DNA of 64,000 nt, taken from NCBI RefSeq assembly GCF_008086345.1, contig NZ_CP043006.1, positions 3,594,032 to 3,658,031 of the forward strand. Reading direction: 5' to 3'. The notes under the pieces were generated by a model. That model was not told where the DNA came from. It did not search any database and saw only the letters and a list, made by a program, of their open reading frames with translations. This stretch comes from Chitinophaga sp. XS-30. GTDB taxonomy: Bacteria; Bacteroidota; Bacteroidia; Chitinophagales; Chitinophagaceae. Positions 35,674 to 45,024 of the stretch are shown here, piece by piece; the first letter of the stretch is position 1, and every line of letters begins with the position of its first letter. A program made the position numbers and the translations under genes.

Positions 35674-37407
35674 CTACAGGTCCCAATTGGGATTCTGGCC
35701 CAGGTTTGGATTTTTTATTCTTTCGCCGTTAGGAACGGGCCACAGGTAGTGTTTGGCCGGGTCAAAGTTCCGGCCGCCCCCTTCATTCACGGATTTTTCA
35801 TAAATGATATCGCCATTGGCATCCAGTCCGTTGGCGGCATAAGGATTCTGACCGAGTTCCTGGATCACAATGGAAGCCCTGGGGCCGGTAACCGGCAGGC
35901 CCATACGCTCGCCTTCTTTCCAGCGATAGATATCAAAGAGGCGCATACCTTCGAAAGCCAGCTCTATGCGGCGTTCGCGGCGAAGCTCTGTTTCAATGTC
36001 CATTCCCCAGGCTGCCAGCTCCGTCAATATCATATGGTGCATGCCCACGCGTGTACGCAACTGGTTGACGGTTTGATCCAGGATCACCTGCGTCAGCTGA
36101 CCCTGTTTGAATTTGGCTTCCGCGTAGATAAGCAGTATTTCCGCATAGCGGAGCACCTGGATGTCATTGTAATCGCCATTGGTTTGCAAGGCAACGGAAG
36201 GATCGCAATACTTGATGAAGTAGAAGCCTGTCATGGAATTGGCGCCATTCCTGTTATTGGCTTTCAGACCGGCGAAACGGGGCAGGTGAAAGATGGGAGT
36301 AGGCGTTGTATTGCTGCCGGGGGTGCCGTCGTTACCACCTGTCCAGGCAGCGCCGGGCTTCAATATGGTAAGGCCCATGCGGGGATCGCGGTTCTCCCAG
36401 TAATTGGCATAGGTAGGCTCCGTGCGGTCATATAAGGGTGACAGCTCTACGGTGTTGTTGTCCCGGTATTCATATCCTTTGACAGCAGGTTTGCCATCAG
36501 TACAGAGATAAGCGTCCACCAGCGTTTTACCGGGATTGAAACGCACATAATCAATAGGCTTGCAGACCTCGCCGCTCAGGTTATGCATACGCAGGTCCTT
36601 CGCATAAAGGCCGCAGATAATGGACTCCCTGTTGGCGGGGTTGGTGGTGATATTTGATGCGATCGTGAATAACGCCGTATAATCTGCATATAACGAGAAC
36701 TGGTTGGACTGCATTACCTGCCATGCGGCGTCAGCGGCTACTTCCCAGCGTTCGTTCTGCAACGCTACGCGGGCTTTGACAGCGAGGGCGCCCCATTTGT
36801 TGATCCTGCCTATGTCTTTGCCAACAGGCCGTTCTCCGCTTAGTTTTTCTGCCGCCCAATCCATATCCTCCAACATCCAGTCCACTACCTGGGCTTTGGG
36901 AGTGCGGGGCCCGTATGTTACCGGATCTTCGGCGGTGAGCACCTTGTCTACCAGCGGTACATCACCATAAAGGCCGGTAAGGATAAAATAGTTAAATGCA
37001 CGGATCACCTTTACTTCTGCTGCATACCGGTCCTTTACCTCTTGCGGGATGTCCGCACGGTTATAATTTTCCAGGAAGTTATTGCAGCGGAATATGTTTG
37101 CATAGGAGGTATTCCACCAACTGGATACCGGGAAGCCGTCATTGCCATGCTGGCCGCCGGAAACCTTGTTGAGGCCGCCAGTGATCTGTCCCCAGTAGGC
37201 TGACTCGGCGCAACCCTCTCCAAGGTTGATCAGGTCTTTGGAAAAAGAGGAATAACATACCAATGTTGCAGCGCTCAACTGCGCTTCTGTTTGCCAGAAG
37301 GTTTCATTGGTAACGGAATCCAGGGGGAACTTGTCGAGAAAATCTTTTTTACAGCCTGCTGCAATAAGCAACAGGATACCGGTGAATAATTTTATAGCTG
37401 GTTTCAT
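35674..37407 (-). CDS. SusD/RagB family nutrient-binding outer-membrane lipoprotein
   Basis: 577 residues. A lipobox (LLIAAGC, Cys19) anchors the protein on the cell surface. The N-terminal DFLDKFPLDSVTNETFWQTEAQ is the usual SusD start, followed by TPR-like helices (YFILTGLYGDVPLV, WMLEDMDWAAEKL) and the conserved C-terminal block (EILLIYAEAKF, ELRRERRIELAFEGMRLFDIYRW). SusD caps the SusC barrel and binds the incoming ligand. It begins seven bases after susC ends, so the pair is tightly co-expressed. Binding specificity cannot be read from sequence. Confidence 0.93.
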   Translation of the reverse strand: MKPAIKLFTGILLLIAAGCKKDFLDKFPLDSVTNETFWQTEAQLSAATLVCYSSFSKDLINLGEGCAESAYWGQITGGLNKVSGGQHGNDGFPVSSWWNTSYANIFRCNNFLENYNRADIPQEVKDRYAAEVKVIRAFNYFILTGLYGDVPLVDKVLTAEDPVTYGPRTPKAQVVDWMLEDMDWAAEKLSGERPVGKDIGRINKWGALAVKARVALQNERWEVAADAAWQVMQSNQFSLYADYTALFTIASNITTNPANRESIICGLYAKDLRMHNLSGEVCKPIDYVRFNPGKTLVDAYLCTDGKPAVKGYEYRDNNTVELSPLYDRTEPTYANYWENRDPRMGLTILKPGAAWTGGNDGTPGSNTTPTPIFHLPRFAGLKANNRNGANSMTGFYFIKYCDPSVALQTNGDYNDIQVLRYAEILLIYAEAKFKQGQLTQVILDQTVNQLRTRVGMHHMILTELAAWGMDIETELRRERRIELAFEGMRLFDIYRWKEGERMGLPVTGPRASIVIQELGQNPYAANGLDANGDIIYEKSVNEGGGRNFDPAKHYLWPVPNGERIKNPNLGQNPNWDL

Positions 37408-37414
37408 TGCTTGA

Positions 37415-40400
37415 TTATTTAAAGGTGATGGTCATGCCCAGAATAATTGTTTTAACCTGCGGATACGCATCTCCGGAAGTGGAACGTACTTCCGGGTCAT
37501 AGGCATAGAAGTAATCGGAGCGGGTGAACAGGTTGTCTGCGGAAGCATATACGCGCATCCTGTCTATATTCGCCCTGCGCGTAAGATGCACCGGCAGCGT
37601 ATAGCCAAGCTGGATGTTCTTTACCCGCAGGTAGGATGCATCCTGTATCCAGTAATCAGCAAATTCCCGGTTGTGCGTCTGTCCATAAAAAAGCCGGGGG
37701 TAAGCAGCATTCGTATTATCCGGAGTCCAGCGGTCGGTGTGTATCTTTTGCGGAACGGAATAATCGTTGATGAAAGCATGGATCGCTTCCTCTTTCAGAT
37801 AGCCGTCTACCTGGCCAACACCTTGCAGGAAGAAGCTGAAATCAAACCCTTTCCAGGCCAGATCTCCCCTGAGGGCGTAGGTGTAACGGGGGTATGGATT
37901 GCCTATTATCGTTCTGTCATGGCTGTCGATGATGCCGTCTGGCTTTCCATCAGGCCCACTGATATCCCTGTATTTCAGATCCCCCGGTTGTGTAATGGCG
38001 GTGTAGCTGCTGATGGTCGGGAACCCGGGATCTGTGTATCTCCCGGTATTCTGATCATAACCGCCGAAATCGCTTATCTGTGCCAGCCCGTCCGTCTGGT
38101 AACCAAAAAAGGCATTCAGCGGGTCGCCTTCCCTGATCAGCTCTTCTCCGAGCGAAGCCGCGCTTTTTCCGAGGGTGACTACTTTATTGGTAACATCTGA
38201 AAGGTTGAAATTCACACCGTATTGCAGGCCGCCTGCCTGATCTCTCCAGCCGGCGCTCAGTTCCCATCCCTTGCTTTGCACTTTGCCCATATTCACCAGC
38301 GGCAGGGCTGCAGCGCTGGTAAAGCCGATGAGCGAAGGATAGACCGGTTTCAGCAACGCATTTTTATTGTTCTTCACAAACCAGTCGGCAGTGAACGACA
38401 GCCGGTTGCGCAGCAATTGCAGGTCTAGCCCGATGTTGGTCATCTCTATGCTTTCCCATACCAGTTCCTCATTGCCTAATGAACCCTGGGAAAAACCTAC
38501 CGTTTCCAGGCCGCCCATGGGATATGGGTTCAGCACTCGGGTAATGCCGGTAAGATAGGGGTACAGATCTCCGGCGCCCACGTTCTGGTTGCCGAGCTCG
38601 CCATAAGAGACCCTTATTTTTGCCAGGTCTACCACAGGCTTTATGAAATGGAGGAAAGGTTCTTCACTGAGTTTCCAGCCTGCGGAAAATGAAGGGAAAG
38701 TGCCCCAGCGGTTTCTGGGCGAAAAGCGGGAAGTACCGTCACGGCGAAGGTTCGCTTCAAAAAGATACCTTTCCTTGTAATCATAGTTGAGCCGCCCGAA
38801 GTAGGAGCGTAGTGCCCAGTGGGATTCTGTGCCGCTGTTGGAGATGTCTTCCGTTCCCAGGTCTATCTGCTCCACGCCATCCATCAGGATGTTCCTGCGG
38901 GCCGCTCCAAGCCATGCGGTAAATCCCCATTCCTGGGAGTAACCTGCGAGTGCCCGGAGGTGATGCCCTCCGAAGTCCTTTTCATATGTCAGCAGGCTGA
39001 TGAAAGTCTGAGTCAGGTCATCCCTGTTATTACGGGAGATACTGTTGCGCAAGGAAGCATTGACTGGATCGTCCGAGCCGTCCGGCGTGTAACGCAGCAT
39101 GGCGTTATTGAACTCTTTCGTTTGGTCCATAACGCTGGTAAAAGCATATTGACCGGAGATGTTCAGCCCTTCAACAAGTTTCAGCGTTGCGGAAAAGTTA
39201 CCTGCGGGATTCCGGGAATGGAACCGGTTGTACCCGGAATTATAGCCAACATTCACCGGATTGGTAACAGATCCGTACGCATAATACGGCGTTTCTTCCC
39301 ATCCGCCGCCACTTGCCGGCGTCAGCCACTTCACCGGAACGAGGGGGCTGATGCGCTGCGCGAGCCGGAAGACGCCGGCGGTACCGGAGGACGCATTGTC
39401 CAGCCTTTTAAAATCCATATAGCTGATATTGGCATCCAGCTTGAGCCTGTCGAATACTTCCGTATTCACCCGTATCCGCAGGTTGTTCCGGGCTGCATTA
39501 TAGCTTTCTCCAACAATAAGCCCGTCCTGATCGAGGCGGCCATAAGACAGGTAATATCCTGTTTTCCCGCTGCTGCCGCTGAGATTGAGCGTATGGCTGT
39601 GCTGGAATGCGGAAGATTTGTAGATTTCATTGATCCAGTCCGTATTGGAATAATTGTTCGGATCATTGCCTGCATCGTATGCAGCAAAGGCATCATTCAG
39701 ATATACTGCGGCGAGGCCTGCATTTTCCCTGGCTTCATTGTGCAGTTCCATAAACTCGCGTCCGTTCACCAGCTCCGGTAAACGGGTCGGTTGCTGGAAG
39801 CCTGCATAACCGGCATAGTTGAGGGAGAGCTGATCGCCGATCCTGCCTTTTTTGGTCGTGATCAGTATCACGCCATTCGCTGCGCGCGCGCCGTAGATGG
39901 CGGCGGAGGCCGCATCCTTCAGCACGGAAATGCTTTCAATATCATCCGGGTTCAGCATCTCGTGATTGCCGCCCATCACACCATCTATCAGTATCAGCGG
40001 ACTGTTGGAACTGTTCAGCGTATTCACTCCCCGGATAGCAATGGATAACCCTGGTTGTCCGGGCTGCCCTGATGCGGACTGGATCGTAACGCCGGGCAAT
40101 GCTCCCTGCAGCCCCGCAGAAGTGGAGGTTACGGGCCGCCCCTCAAATACGTCCCCGTTCACAGTAGCTACCGCACCGGTGAGGTTTACTTTTCGCTGGG
40201 TACCGAAACCAACTACCGCCAGCTCATCCAGTTTCCTGGCCGATTCCTTCAGTACGACCTGTATGTTCGTTTGTTTCCCGGCGCTGACGGTTTGCGATTC
40301 GTAACCGATGAACCTGAATTCCAGTATCGTGTTCTCCGGATCGTCTACAGTCAGCCGGAACCGTCCATTTTCATCCGTAATGGTACCCTGGTTGGTATTG

Positions 40401-40861
40401 GCGATAAATACGGATACGCCGATCATCACTTCGCCTCTTTCATTCAATACCTTGCCGGTTATCTCCCCCGGCGGCTTTACCGTGGCGGCCTCTGCCGCCT
40501 TTACCACAATGATCTTGTCTATCATCGTGTACGTAAATGGCTGTCCGGCAAAACAGCGGTCCAACACTTCCGCGAGCGGCGCATTCTTTACACGGATACT
40601 GATCCTGTTTGCTTTTTCCAGCAAGGATTCCTTGTAGAAGAACTGGTAACCGGTCTGTTGTTCTATCTCCCGCAAGATGCTGGCTAATCCTGCATTTTTG
40701 CTGGAAAGTGTAACCTGCTGGCTGAAGCTTTTGGCGCTGACATGCAGTGCGGCAACAAATAATAGAACAGCGGTGAGTTTCATAACAAGCATTATTTTAT
40801 GCGGCATGCGGCGATTCCCCGGCCTTTCCGGCATGCACTTGAAAAGAATGTTATCTTTCAT
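37415..40861 (-). CDS. SusC/RagA family TonB-dependent outer-membrane transporter with N-terminal STN domain
   Basis: 1148 residues from ATG 40861 (MKDNILFKCMPERPG); a longer frame to 40972 is unlikely. A signal anchor (KLTAVLLFVAALHVSAKSFS) is followed by a secretin/TonB N-terminal STN domain (about 50-115), which talks to FecR-type anti-sigma factors. Next come a carboxypeptidase-like domain (ITGKVLNERGEVMIGVSVF), the plug (GVTIQSASGQPG, LILIDGVMGG, SVLKDAASAAIYGARAANGVI) and the large barrel ending in a terminal aromatic residue (MTITFK). The STN domain together with the upstream FecR and sigma genes means uptake triggers its own transcription. It forms an operon with susD. Confidence 0.94.
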   Translation of the reverse strand: MKDNILFKCMPERPGNRRMPHKIMLVMKLTAVLLFVAALHVSAKSFSQQVTLSSKNAGLASILREIEQQTGYQFFYKESLLEKANRISIRVKNAPLAEVLDRCFAGQPFTYTMIDKIIVVKAAEAATVKPPGEITGKVLNERGEVMIGVSVFIANTNQGTITDENGRFRLTVDDPENTILEFRFIGYESQTVSAGKQTNIQVVLKESARKLDELAVVGFGTQRKVNLTGAVATVNGDVFEGRPVTSTSAGLQGALPGVTIQSASGQPGQPGLSIAIRGVNTLNSSNSPLILIDGVMGGNHEMLNPDDIESISVLKDAASAAIYGARAANGVILITTKKGRIGDQLSLNYAGYAGFQQPTRLPELVNGREFMELHNEARENAGLAAVYLNDAFAAYDAGNDPNNYSNTDWINEIYKSSAFQHSHTLNLSGSSGKTGYYLSYGRLDQDGLIVGESYNAARNNLRIRVNTEVFDRLKLDANISYMDFKRLDNASSGTAGVFRLAQRISPLVPVKWLTPASGGGWEETPYYAYGSVTNPVNVGYNSGYNRFHSRNPAGNFSATLKLVEGLNISGQYAFTSVMDQTKEFNNAMLRYTPDGSDDPVNASLRNSISRNNRDDLTQTFISLLTYEKDFGGHHLRALAGYSQEWGFTAWLGAARRNILMDGVEQIDLGTEDISNSGTESHWALRSYFGRLNYDYKERYLFEANLRRDGTSRFSPRNRWGTFPSFSAGWKLSEEPFLHFIKPVVDLAKIRVSYGELGNQNVGAGDLYPYLTGITRVLNPYPMGGLETVGFSQGSLGNEELVWESIEMTNIGLDLQLLRNRLSFTADWFVKNNKNALLKPVYPSLIGFTSAAALPLVNMGKVQSKGWELSAGWRDQAGGLQYGVNFNLSDVTNKVVTLGKSAASLGEELIREGDPLNAFFGYQTDGLAQISDFGGYDQNTGRYTDPGFPTISSYTAITQPGDLKYRDISGPDGKPDGIIDSHDRTIIGNPYPRYTYALRGDLAWKGFDFSFFLQGVGQVDGYLKEEAIHAFINDYSVPQKIHTDRWTPDNTNAAYPRLFYGQTHNREFADYWIQDASYLRVKNIQLGYTLPVHLTRRANIDRMRVYASADNLFTRSDYFYAYDPEVRSTSGDAYPQVKTIILGMTITFK

Positions 40862-41045
40862 ACATTTGTGATGGTTTGGATTTACAATGAGCAATTGAGT
40901 ACAGATTGTTTGTAGTTGATGGTCCAGGCTATTCGCCGGGAGTGGTCGCACACTTCCGGTTTTTTTATTCACCTGGACGAGAGGGATGAAGGTGGTAGCT
41001 GTTATTTCATATCTACAGGTTTTTTAGGTGAGTGCAATGATGTTT

Positions 41046-42194
41046 TTATCGGTTCACGATCAGTTTGTTCCCTTCTATATTGAAATGCAGGCCGCTGGTT
41101 TCCAATACGCTCAGCAGTTTTGATAATTTTACATCCCTGGATATTTTCCCTGAGAAGGCGTCCTTCGGCATTTCAGCGGGGAGTTGTACGGATATGTCAT
41201 ACCACCGGGCCACCTGGCGCAGAATGCCGGCCATATCCTGTTTGTTGAATAAAAAATATCCGTGCTTCCAGGCCACTGCTTCTTCCACATTAACGGCTGC
41301 CAGCCTGATCTTTTGCGTAGCGCTGTTCAGTTGCGCCTGCTGCCCGGGTTCCATCAGGATGGTTTCTTTGCCTGCTGCCAGCCGGATGCTGCCTTCCAGC
41401 AGGGTGGCGCTGATGGTTTGCTCATCCGCATACGCCATGATATTAAAATGTGTTCCCAGCACTTCCACTTCGATCTCGTTCGTTTTCACTTTAAATGGCT
41501 TCGCTGCATGCTTCGCTACTTCAAAATATCCTTCGCCGGTGAGCTCCACTTTCCTTTCCGGGCCGGTAAAGGCGGTGGGATACGTAAGGGAGGATGCGGC
41601 GTTCAGCCATACCCTTGTGCCATCCGGAAGGAGAACCTGGTATTGTCCCCCGCGTGGCGTGGCAAGTGTGTTATAACTGATGCCGGATGATGCGGTACCT
41701 GGCTGGTAAACCAGTTTGCCTTCCTGCGGCTGCTGTACACTGGCGCCGGCTTGCTGCGCAATGGTGCCGTTGGCGGTGCTGTCCAGCGTAATCGTGCTGC
41801 CATCCGCCAGGGTAAGCGTGGCTTTATTGCCTCCGGGCATTGCATCGTTACGGAAGACCGTATCTTTTGTGGCGGTCACCGGCAATGGCGCTGAAACGGG
41901 CCTCATCATCCAGATCGCTGCTCCCGCAAGCAATAGCACCACTGCTGCTGCCGCCCAGCGCAGTGGGGACAGCCTGTAGATCCTGCCGCTGCGTTTTTCC
42001 TGCTTTATTTCCTGCTGCAGGCGATGCAACATTTGTTGACGCACCTGCTCTTTCTCGTACTCATCTTCCGCGGGCCAGTGCACTTCTTCCATATCCATTG
42101 CACGGTACCAGCTGTGCAGCTCCGTTATTTCTTCCGGACTGGCTGTTCCATTGGCGTACCTGGTAATAAGATCTTGTAAATGTTCTCTTGTCAT
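41046..42194 (-). CDS. FecR family anti-sigma factor
   Basis: 382 residues. A cytoplasmic helical N-terminus (DLITRYANGTASPEEITELHSWY) binds the sigma factor; a single membrane span lies at about 80-97 (WAAAAVVLLLAGAAIWMM). The periplasmic FecR domain (about 180-275; NTLATPRGGQYQVLLPDGT, WLNAASSLTYPTAF, ELTGEGYFEVAKH, TNEIEVEVLGTHFNIMAY) and a C-terminal DUF4974 domain (about 310-382) follow. It senses the STN domain of the SusC transporter 184 bases downstream. The sigma factor is encoded 277 bases upstream on the same strand. Confidence 0.93.
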   Translation of the reverse strand: MTREHLQDLITRYANGTASPEEITELHSWYRAMDMEEVHWPAEDEYEKEQVRQQMLHRLQQEIKQEKRSGRIYRLSPLRWAAAAVVLLLAGAAIWMMRPVSAPLPVTATKDTVFRNDAMPGGNKATLTLADGSTITLDSTANGTIAQQAGASVQQPQEGKLVYQPGTASSGISYNTLATPRGGQYQVLLPDGTRVWLNAASSLTYPTAFTGPERKVELTGEGYFEVAKHAAKPFKVKTNEIEVEVLGTHFNIMAYADEQTISATLLEGSIRLAAGKETILMEPGQQAQLNSATQKIRLAAVNVEEAVAWKHGYFLFNKQDMAGILRQVARWYDISVQLPAEMPKDAFSGKISRDVKLSKLLSVLETSGLHFNIEGNKLIVNR

Positions 42195-42471
42195 TTTATA
42201 TGGTATATGCGTTGGCGTTACTCGTTGATCAGGCCGGCCGGCTTGCTGTTGGTCCTATGGCGACAGGCAGGGCCGCTTTCCGGATACTTTCCGGTTTCCC
42301 CCGACGGAGCAGGAAACTGCGGCGTATCGCCGGGCAAGTTGATGATGGATAATGATAACGGCAGTAAACAGGAATATAATTTCATATCAGGGAATATCTG
42401 ACAGGCAAAAGCCTGTTTCCCTATTAGTACCCATAACTTCACCGGAACCCTAGCCGGAAAGCTCTGTTTTT

Positions 42472-43053
42472 TTAGAAAATTATTGTGAAGGCCGCCGGCA
42501 GGAGGAAAATATAGAATCTGCGCAGGGAGGAGCGGAGGCTTTTCAGCGCCCGGGTGATGTGGTATTCAACAGTTTTGAGGGATATATCGAGTTTGTCGGC
42601 TACTTCAACCATGGAGAGATGCTCTTCCCGGCTGTATTTGAAGACCAGCCTGGTTTTCTCCGGCAGTTTTTCCACCTCTCCGGCCAGGAAGTCTTTCAGG
42701 AACTTGGCGTCGAGTTTTTCTTCTTCTTCCGCCACTGTTTCCAGGGTGGTATTATTCGCGGCCAGCAATTCCTGCTGCCTTTTTTCCCTGGTAATGGCTT
42801 TCAGTACGGAGAATTTGACGGCAGTGCCCAGGTAGGCAGGGAGGGACTGGATCACGAGCGTCTCCCTGCGCAGCCAGAGGCTGAGCAGCACATCATGCAC
42901 GATCTCTTTAGCCGCTTCTTTATTTTTCATGTGGTAATAGCCAACAGCCAACAGCCTTTCCCAATACCGGCGGTATATCTCGGAAAAGGCCCATTCTTTG
43001 CCCGTTTGCATCAGGCAAAGCAATTCGCTGTCGTCCAATGAAGAATGATCCAT
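42472..43053 (-). CDS. ECF-type RNA polymerase sigma factor
   Basis: 193 residues from ATG 43053; an upstream TTG adds ten residues and is less likely. Region 2 (FSEIYRRYWERLLAVGYYH, EAAKEIVHDVLLSLW) and region 4 (LPEKTRLVFKYSREEHLSM, VADKLDISLKTVEYHITRAL) are complete; region 3 is absent, as in ECF factors. The C-terminus ends in a hydrophobic tail (FYIFLLPAAFTIIF) that may touch the membrane or FecR. It should direct transcription of the downstream fecR-susCD-EEP genes when FecR releases it. Confidence 0.93.
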   Translation of the reverse strand: MDHSSLDDSELLCLMQTGKEWAFSEIYRRYWERLLAVGYYHMKNKEAAKEIVHDVLLSLWLRRETLVIQSLPAYLGTAVKFSVLKAITREKRQQELLAANNTTLETVAEEEEKLDAKFLKDFLAGEVEKLPEKTRLVFKYSREEHLSMVEVADKLDISLKTVEYHITRALKSLRSSLRRFYIFLLPAAFTIIF

Positions 43054-43203
43054 ATGCACAAAACTTGCAGGAAAAGTACTCAAATAGGTACGAATTGGTT
43101 GATCCGGGAGTTTAAATCTAAATTAATTTTAAGAAAAGTTATACCCGGCCGTCAATAAAGGCCGGTCTGGTTTTGCCTGAGCCAGTCTCCGGCCGCCAAA
43201 TAG

Positions 43204-43241
43204 AAGAGGGGCTGCCCGGATTTTTACGGACAACCCCTCTT
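43204..43241 (-). terminator. Hairpin after the DUF192 gene
   Basis: AAGAGGGG with TG pairs with CA and CCCCTCTT across a 17-18-base loop. It starts about 18 bases past the DUF192 stop. The T-tract is weak on both strands (CTTCTATTT on the - strand), so efficiency is uncertain. Confidence 0.4.
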
Positions 43242-43258
43242 GCTGTATTCACGGCAGT

Positions 43259-43780
43259 TTATTGCCTGGTGAAGGCGATCCTGTCGCCGAATTTTATTTT
43301 ATTCCGGTCGGTGAAACCGGCATTCACTTCTACCACATACTGGGCTTTTTTGAAGGATGGCAGGCTTTCTTCGGACAGGGGCGTGGCATATTTCTGGATG
43401 GATACGATCTCCATTTTTTCATCTACATACATGATATCCAGCGAAATGTAGGTGTTCTTCATCCAGAAAGACTGTTCTTCCGGCGCAGCGAAGATGAACA
43501 ACATGCCCTGGCTCTCCGCCATCGCTTTGCGGTCCATCAGGCCCTGCGCTCTTTCTTCGTCCGTTTCTGCGATCTCTATATCGATGGTCTTGATGGTATC
43601 GCCTTTTTCCTTGCTGATGAAGGACAATACGCCTTCTTTCTTAAAGGCCGGGCCGTTATTTTCCGTTACTGTTGTTGTAGTGGACGTTTCGTTGCCGCTG
43701 CCTTGCTTCGAAGCCGGATTGTTGTTACAGGCCCCGATATACAGGCAGCTCATGGCGGCCAGTATGATCGAATATTTCAT
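43259..43780 (-). CDS. DUF192 family lipoprotein
   Basis: 173 residues. Signal with lipobox (MSCLYIGAC, Cys18) followed by a low-complexity Ser/Thr/Asn linker (GNETSTTTTVTENNGP). The DUF192 domain (about 60-173) shows its signatures: IEIAETDEERAQGLMDR, GMLFIFAAPEEQSFWMKNT, LDIMYVDEKMEIVSIQK and VVEVNAGFTDRNKIKFGDRI. DUF192 proteins are small secreted beta-barrel domains of unknown activity, widespread and often alone. It lies 60 bases downstream of mqnE on the same strand and may share its transcript. Confidence 0.88.
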   Translation of the reverse strand: MKYSIILAAMSCLYIGACNNNPASKQGSGNETSTTTTVTENNGPAFKKEGVLSFISKEKGDTIKTIDIEIAETDEERAQGLMDRKAMAESQGMLFIFAAPEEQSFWMKNTYISLDIMYVDEKMEIVSIQKYATPLSEESLPSFKKAQYVVEVNAGFTDRNKIKFGDRIAFTRQ

Positions 43781-43842
43781 GCGTGTTGATTTTTGAGCCC
43801 TGAAGATAGTAAAAGGGCCGTATTATGCCAATGCGGTTCCGG

Positions 43843-45024
43843 TCAGTTCATGAGTTCCTCGTCTGAAAAGACCACATCGGAATAATCTTTCACTTCGTTA
43901 TATACCGTATCTCTTTCCACCGGCACCCGTCCGGCCTGTTTAATGAGCATTGCCAGCTGTGCGGTGTTCATGGAGGGGTTCTGTTCTTCAGAGCCTGCCA
44001 TGGAATAGATCTTCGTGGTATCGTCAATGGTGCCATCGAGATCATTTACGCCGAAGGAGAGGGTGAGCTGTGCGGTATTCCGGCCCAGCATCGGCCAGTA
44101 GGCCTTGATGTGGGGAAAGTTGTCCATATACAGGCGGGCGATGGCGTACACTTTGAGGTCTTCCACCACGGTGGATTCCGGTATGTGCGCCATTTCATTG
44201 TCTTTATTGCGGAATTTGAGCGGGATGAAGGTGTTGAAACCTTTTGTTTCGTCCTGCAGGTCGCGCAGGCGGGTCATATGGTCAACGCGGTGCCAGTAAG
44301 CTTCTATATGTCCGTAGAGCATGGTGGCATTGGTGACCATGCCCATGTGATGTGCGGTCTTGTGAATATTCAGCCATCCATCTGCATCCACTTTATCATG
44401 GCAGATCTGCTGCCGGATATCCGGGTGGAAGATCTCTGCGCCGCCGCCGGGCAGGGATTGCAGGCCGGCTTCTTTCATGATGCGCATGCCTTCTTCCACG
44501 CTCACTTTTGCTTTACGGAACATATAATCCAGCTCCACGGGCGTAAAGCCTTTGATATGCAGCTCCGGGCGGTGCGCTTTTATTTTTTGCATCAGTTCTG
44601 CAAAGAAATCGAGATTCATTTTCGGGTGTACGCCGCCAACGATGTGCACTTCAGTAACCGGCTGGTTATCATATTTCTTCACGATGTCCAGCATTTCGTC
44701 TATGCTGAGTTCCCAGCCTTCTTCGCGGTTTTTGTACAATCGGGAGTAGGAGCAGAATTTGCAGGTGAACACGCAAACGTTGGTGGGCTCGATGTGAAAA
44801 TTGCGGTTGAAATAGGTTTTGTTACCGTGTTTTCGTTCGCGTACGTGGTTGGCCAGCGCGCCGAGATAACCGATGTCTCCTTTTTCAAACAGCGTTACGC
44901 CGTCTTCCTGCGAGAGCCTTTCCTGTTGCAAAACCTTTTCTGCTATCCTGCGCAGATCTTTGTCCAGTGCGGATGCGGTAAGTATTGTCTCAAGTCCGGG
45001 CTGTCTAGCGATGGTCGTCGTCAT
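43843..45024 (-). CDS. mqnE: Aminofutalosine synthase (radical SAM, menaquinone biosynthesis)
   Basis: 393 residues. It joins 3-[(1-carboxyvinyl)oxy]benzoate to S-adenosylmethionine to give aminofutalosine, the key step of the futalosine route to menaquinone. The radical-SAM cluster motif C84-x3-C88-x2-C91 (NVCVFTCKFC) is intact. LPGGGAEIFHPDIRQQICHDK, ATMLYGHIE and HRVDHMTRLRDLQDET separate MqnE from the related MqnC. The start ATG overlaps the TGA of the upstream metalloprotease gene by two bases (ATGA), so the two are translationally linked. Other mqn genes are not in the window. Confidence 0.92.
   Translation of the reverse strand: MTTTIARQPGLETILTASALDKDLRRIAEKVLQQERLSQEDGVTLFEKGDIGYLGALANHVRERKHGNKTYFNRNFHIEPTNVCVFTCKFCSYSRLYKNREEGWELSIDEMLDIVKKYDNQPVTEVHIVGGVHPKMNLDFFAELMQKIKAHRPELHIKGFTPVELDYMFRKAKVSVEEGMRIMKEAGLQSLPGGGAEIFHPDIRQQICHDKVDADGWLNIHKTAHHMGMVTNATMLYGHIEAYWHRVDHMTRLRDLQDETKGFNTFIPLKFRNKDNEMAHIPESTVVEDLKVYAIARLYMDNFPHIKAYWPMLGRNTAQLTLSFGVNDLDGTIDDTTKIYSMAGSEEQNPSMNTAQLAMLIKQAGRVPVERDTVYNEVKDYSDVVFSDEELMN

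Noticed and set aside
42401..42416. Hairpin ACAGGC-AAAA-GCCTGT between the sigma factor and fecR as terminator
   Set aside because: No T-run follows on the - strand and the stem is only six pairs; the two genes are expected to be co-regulated.
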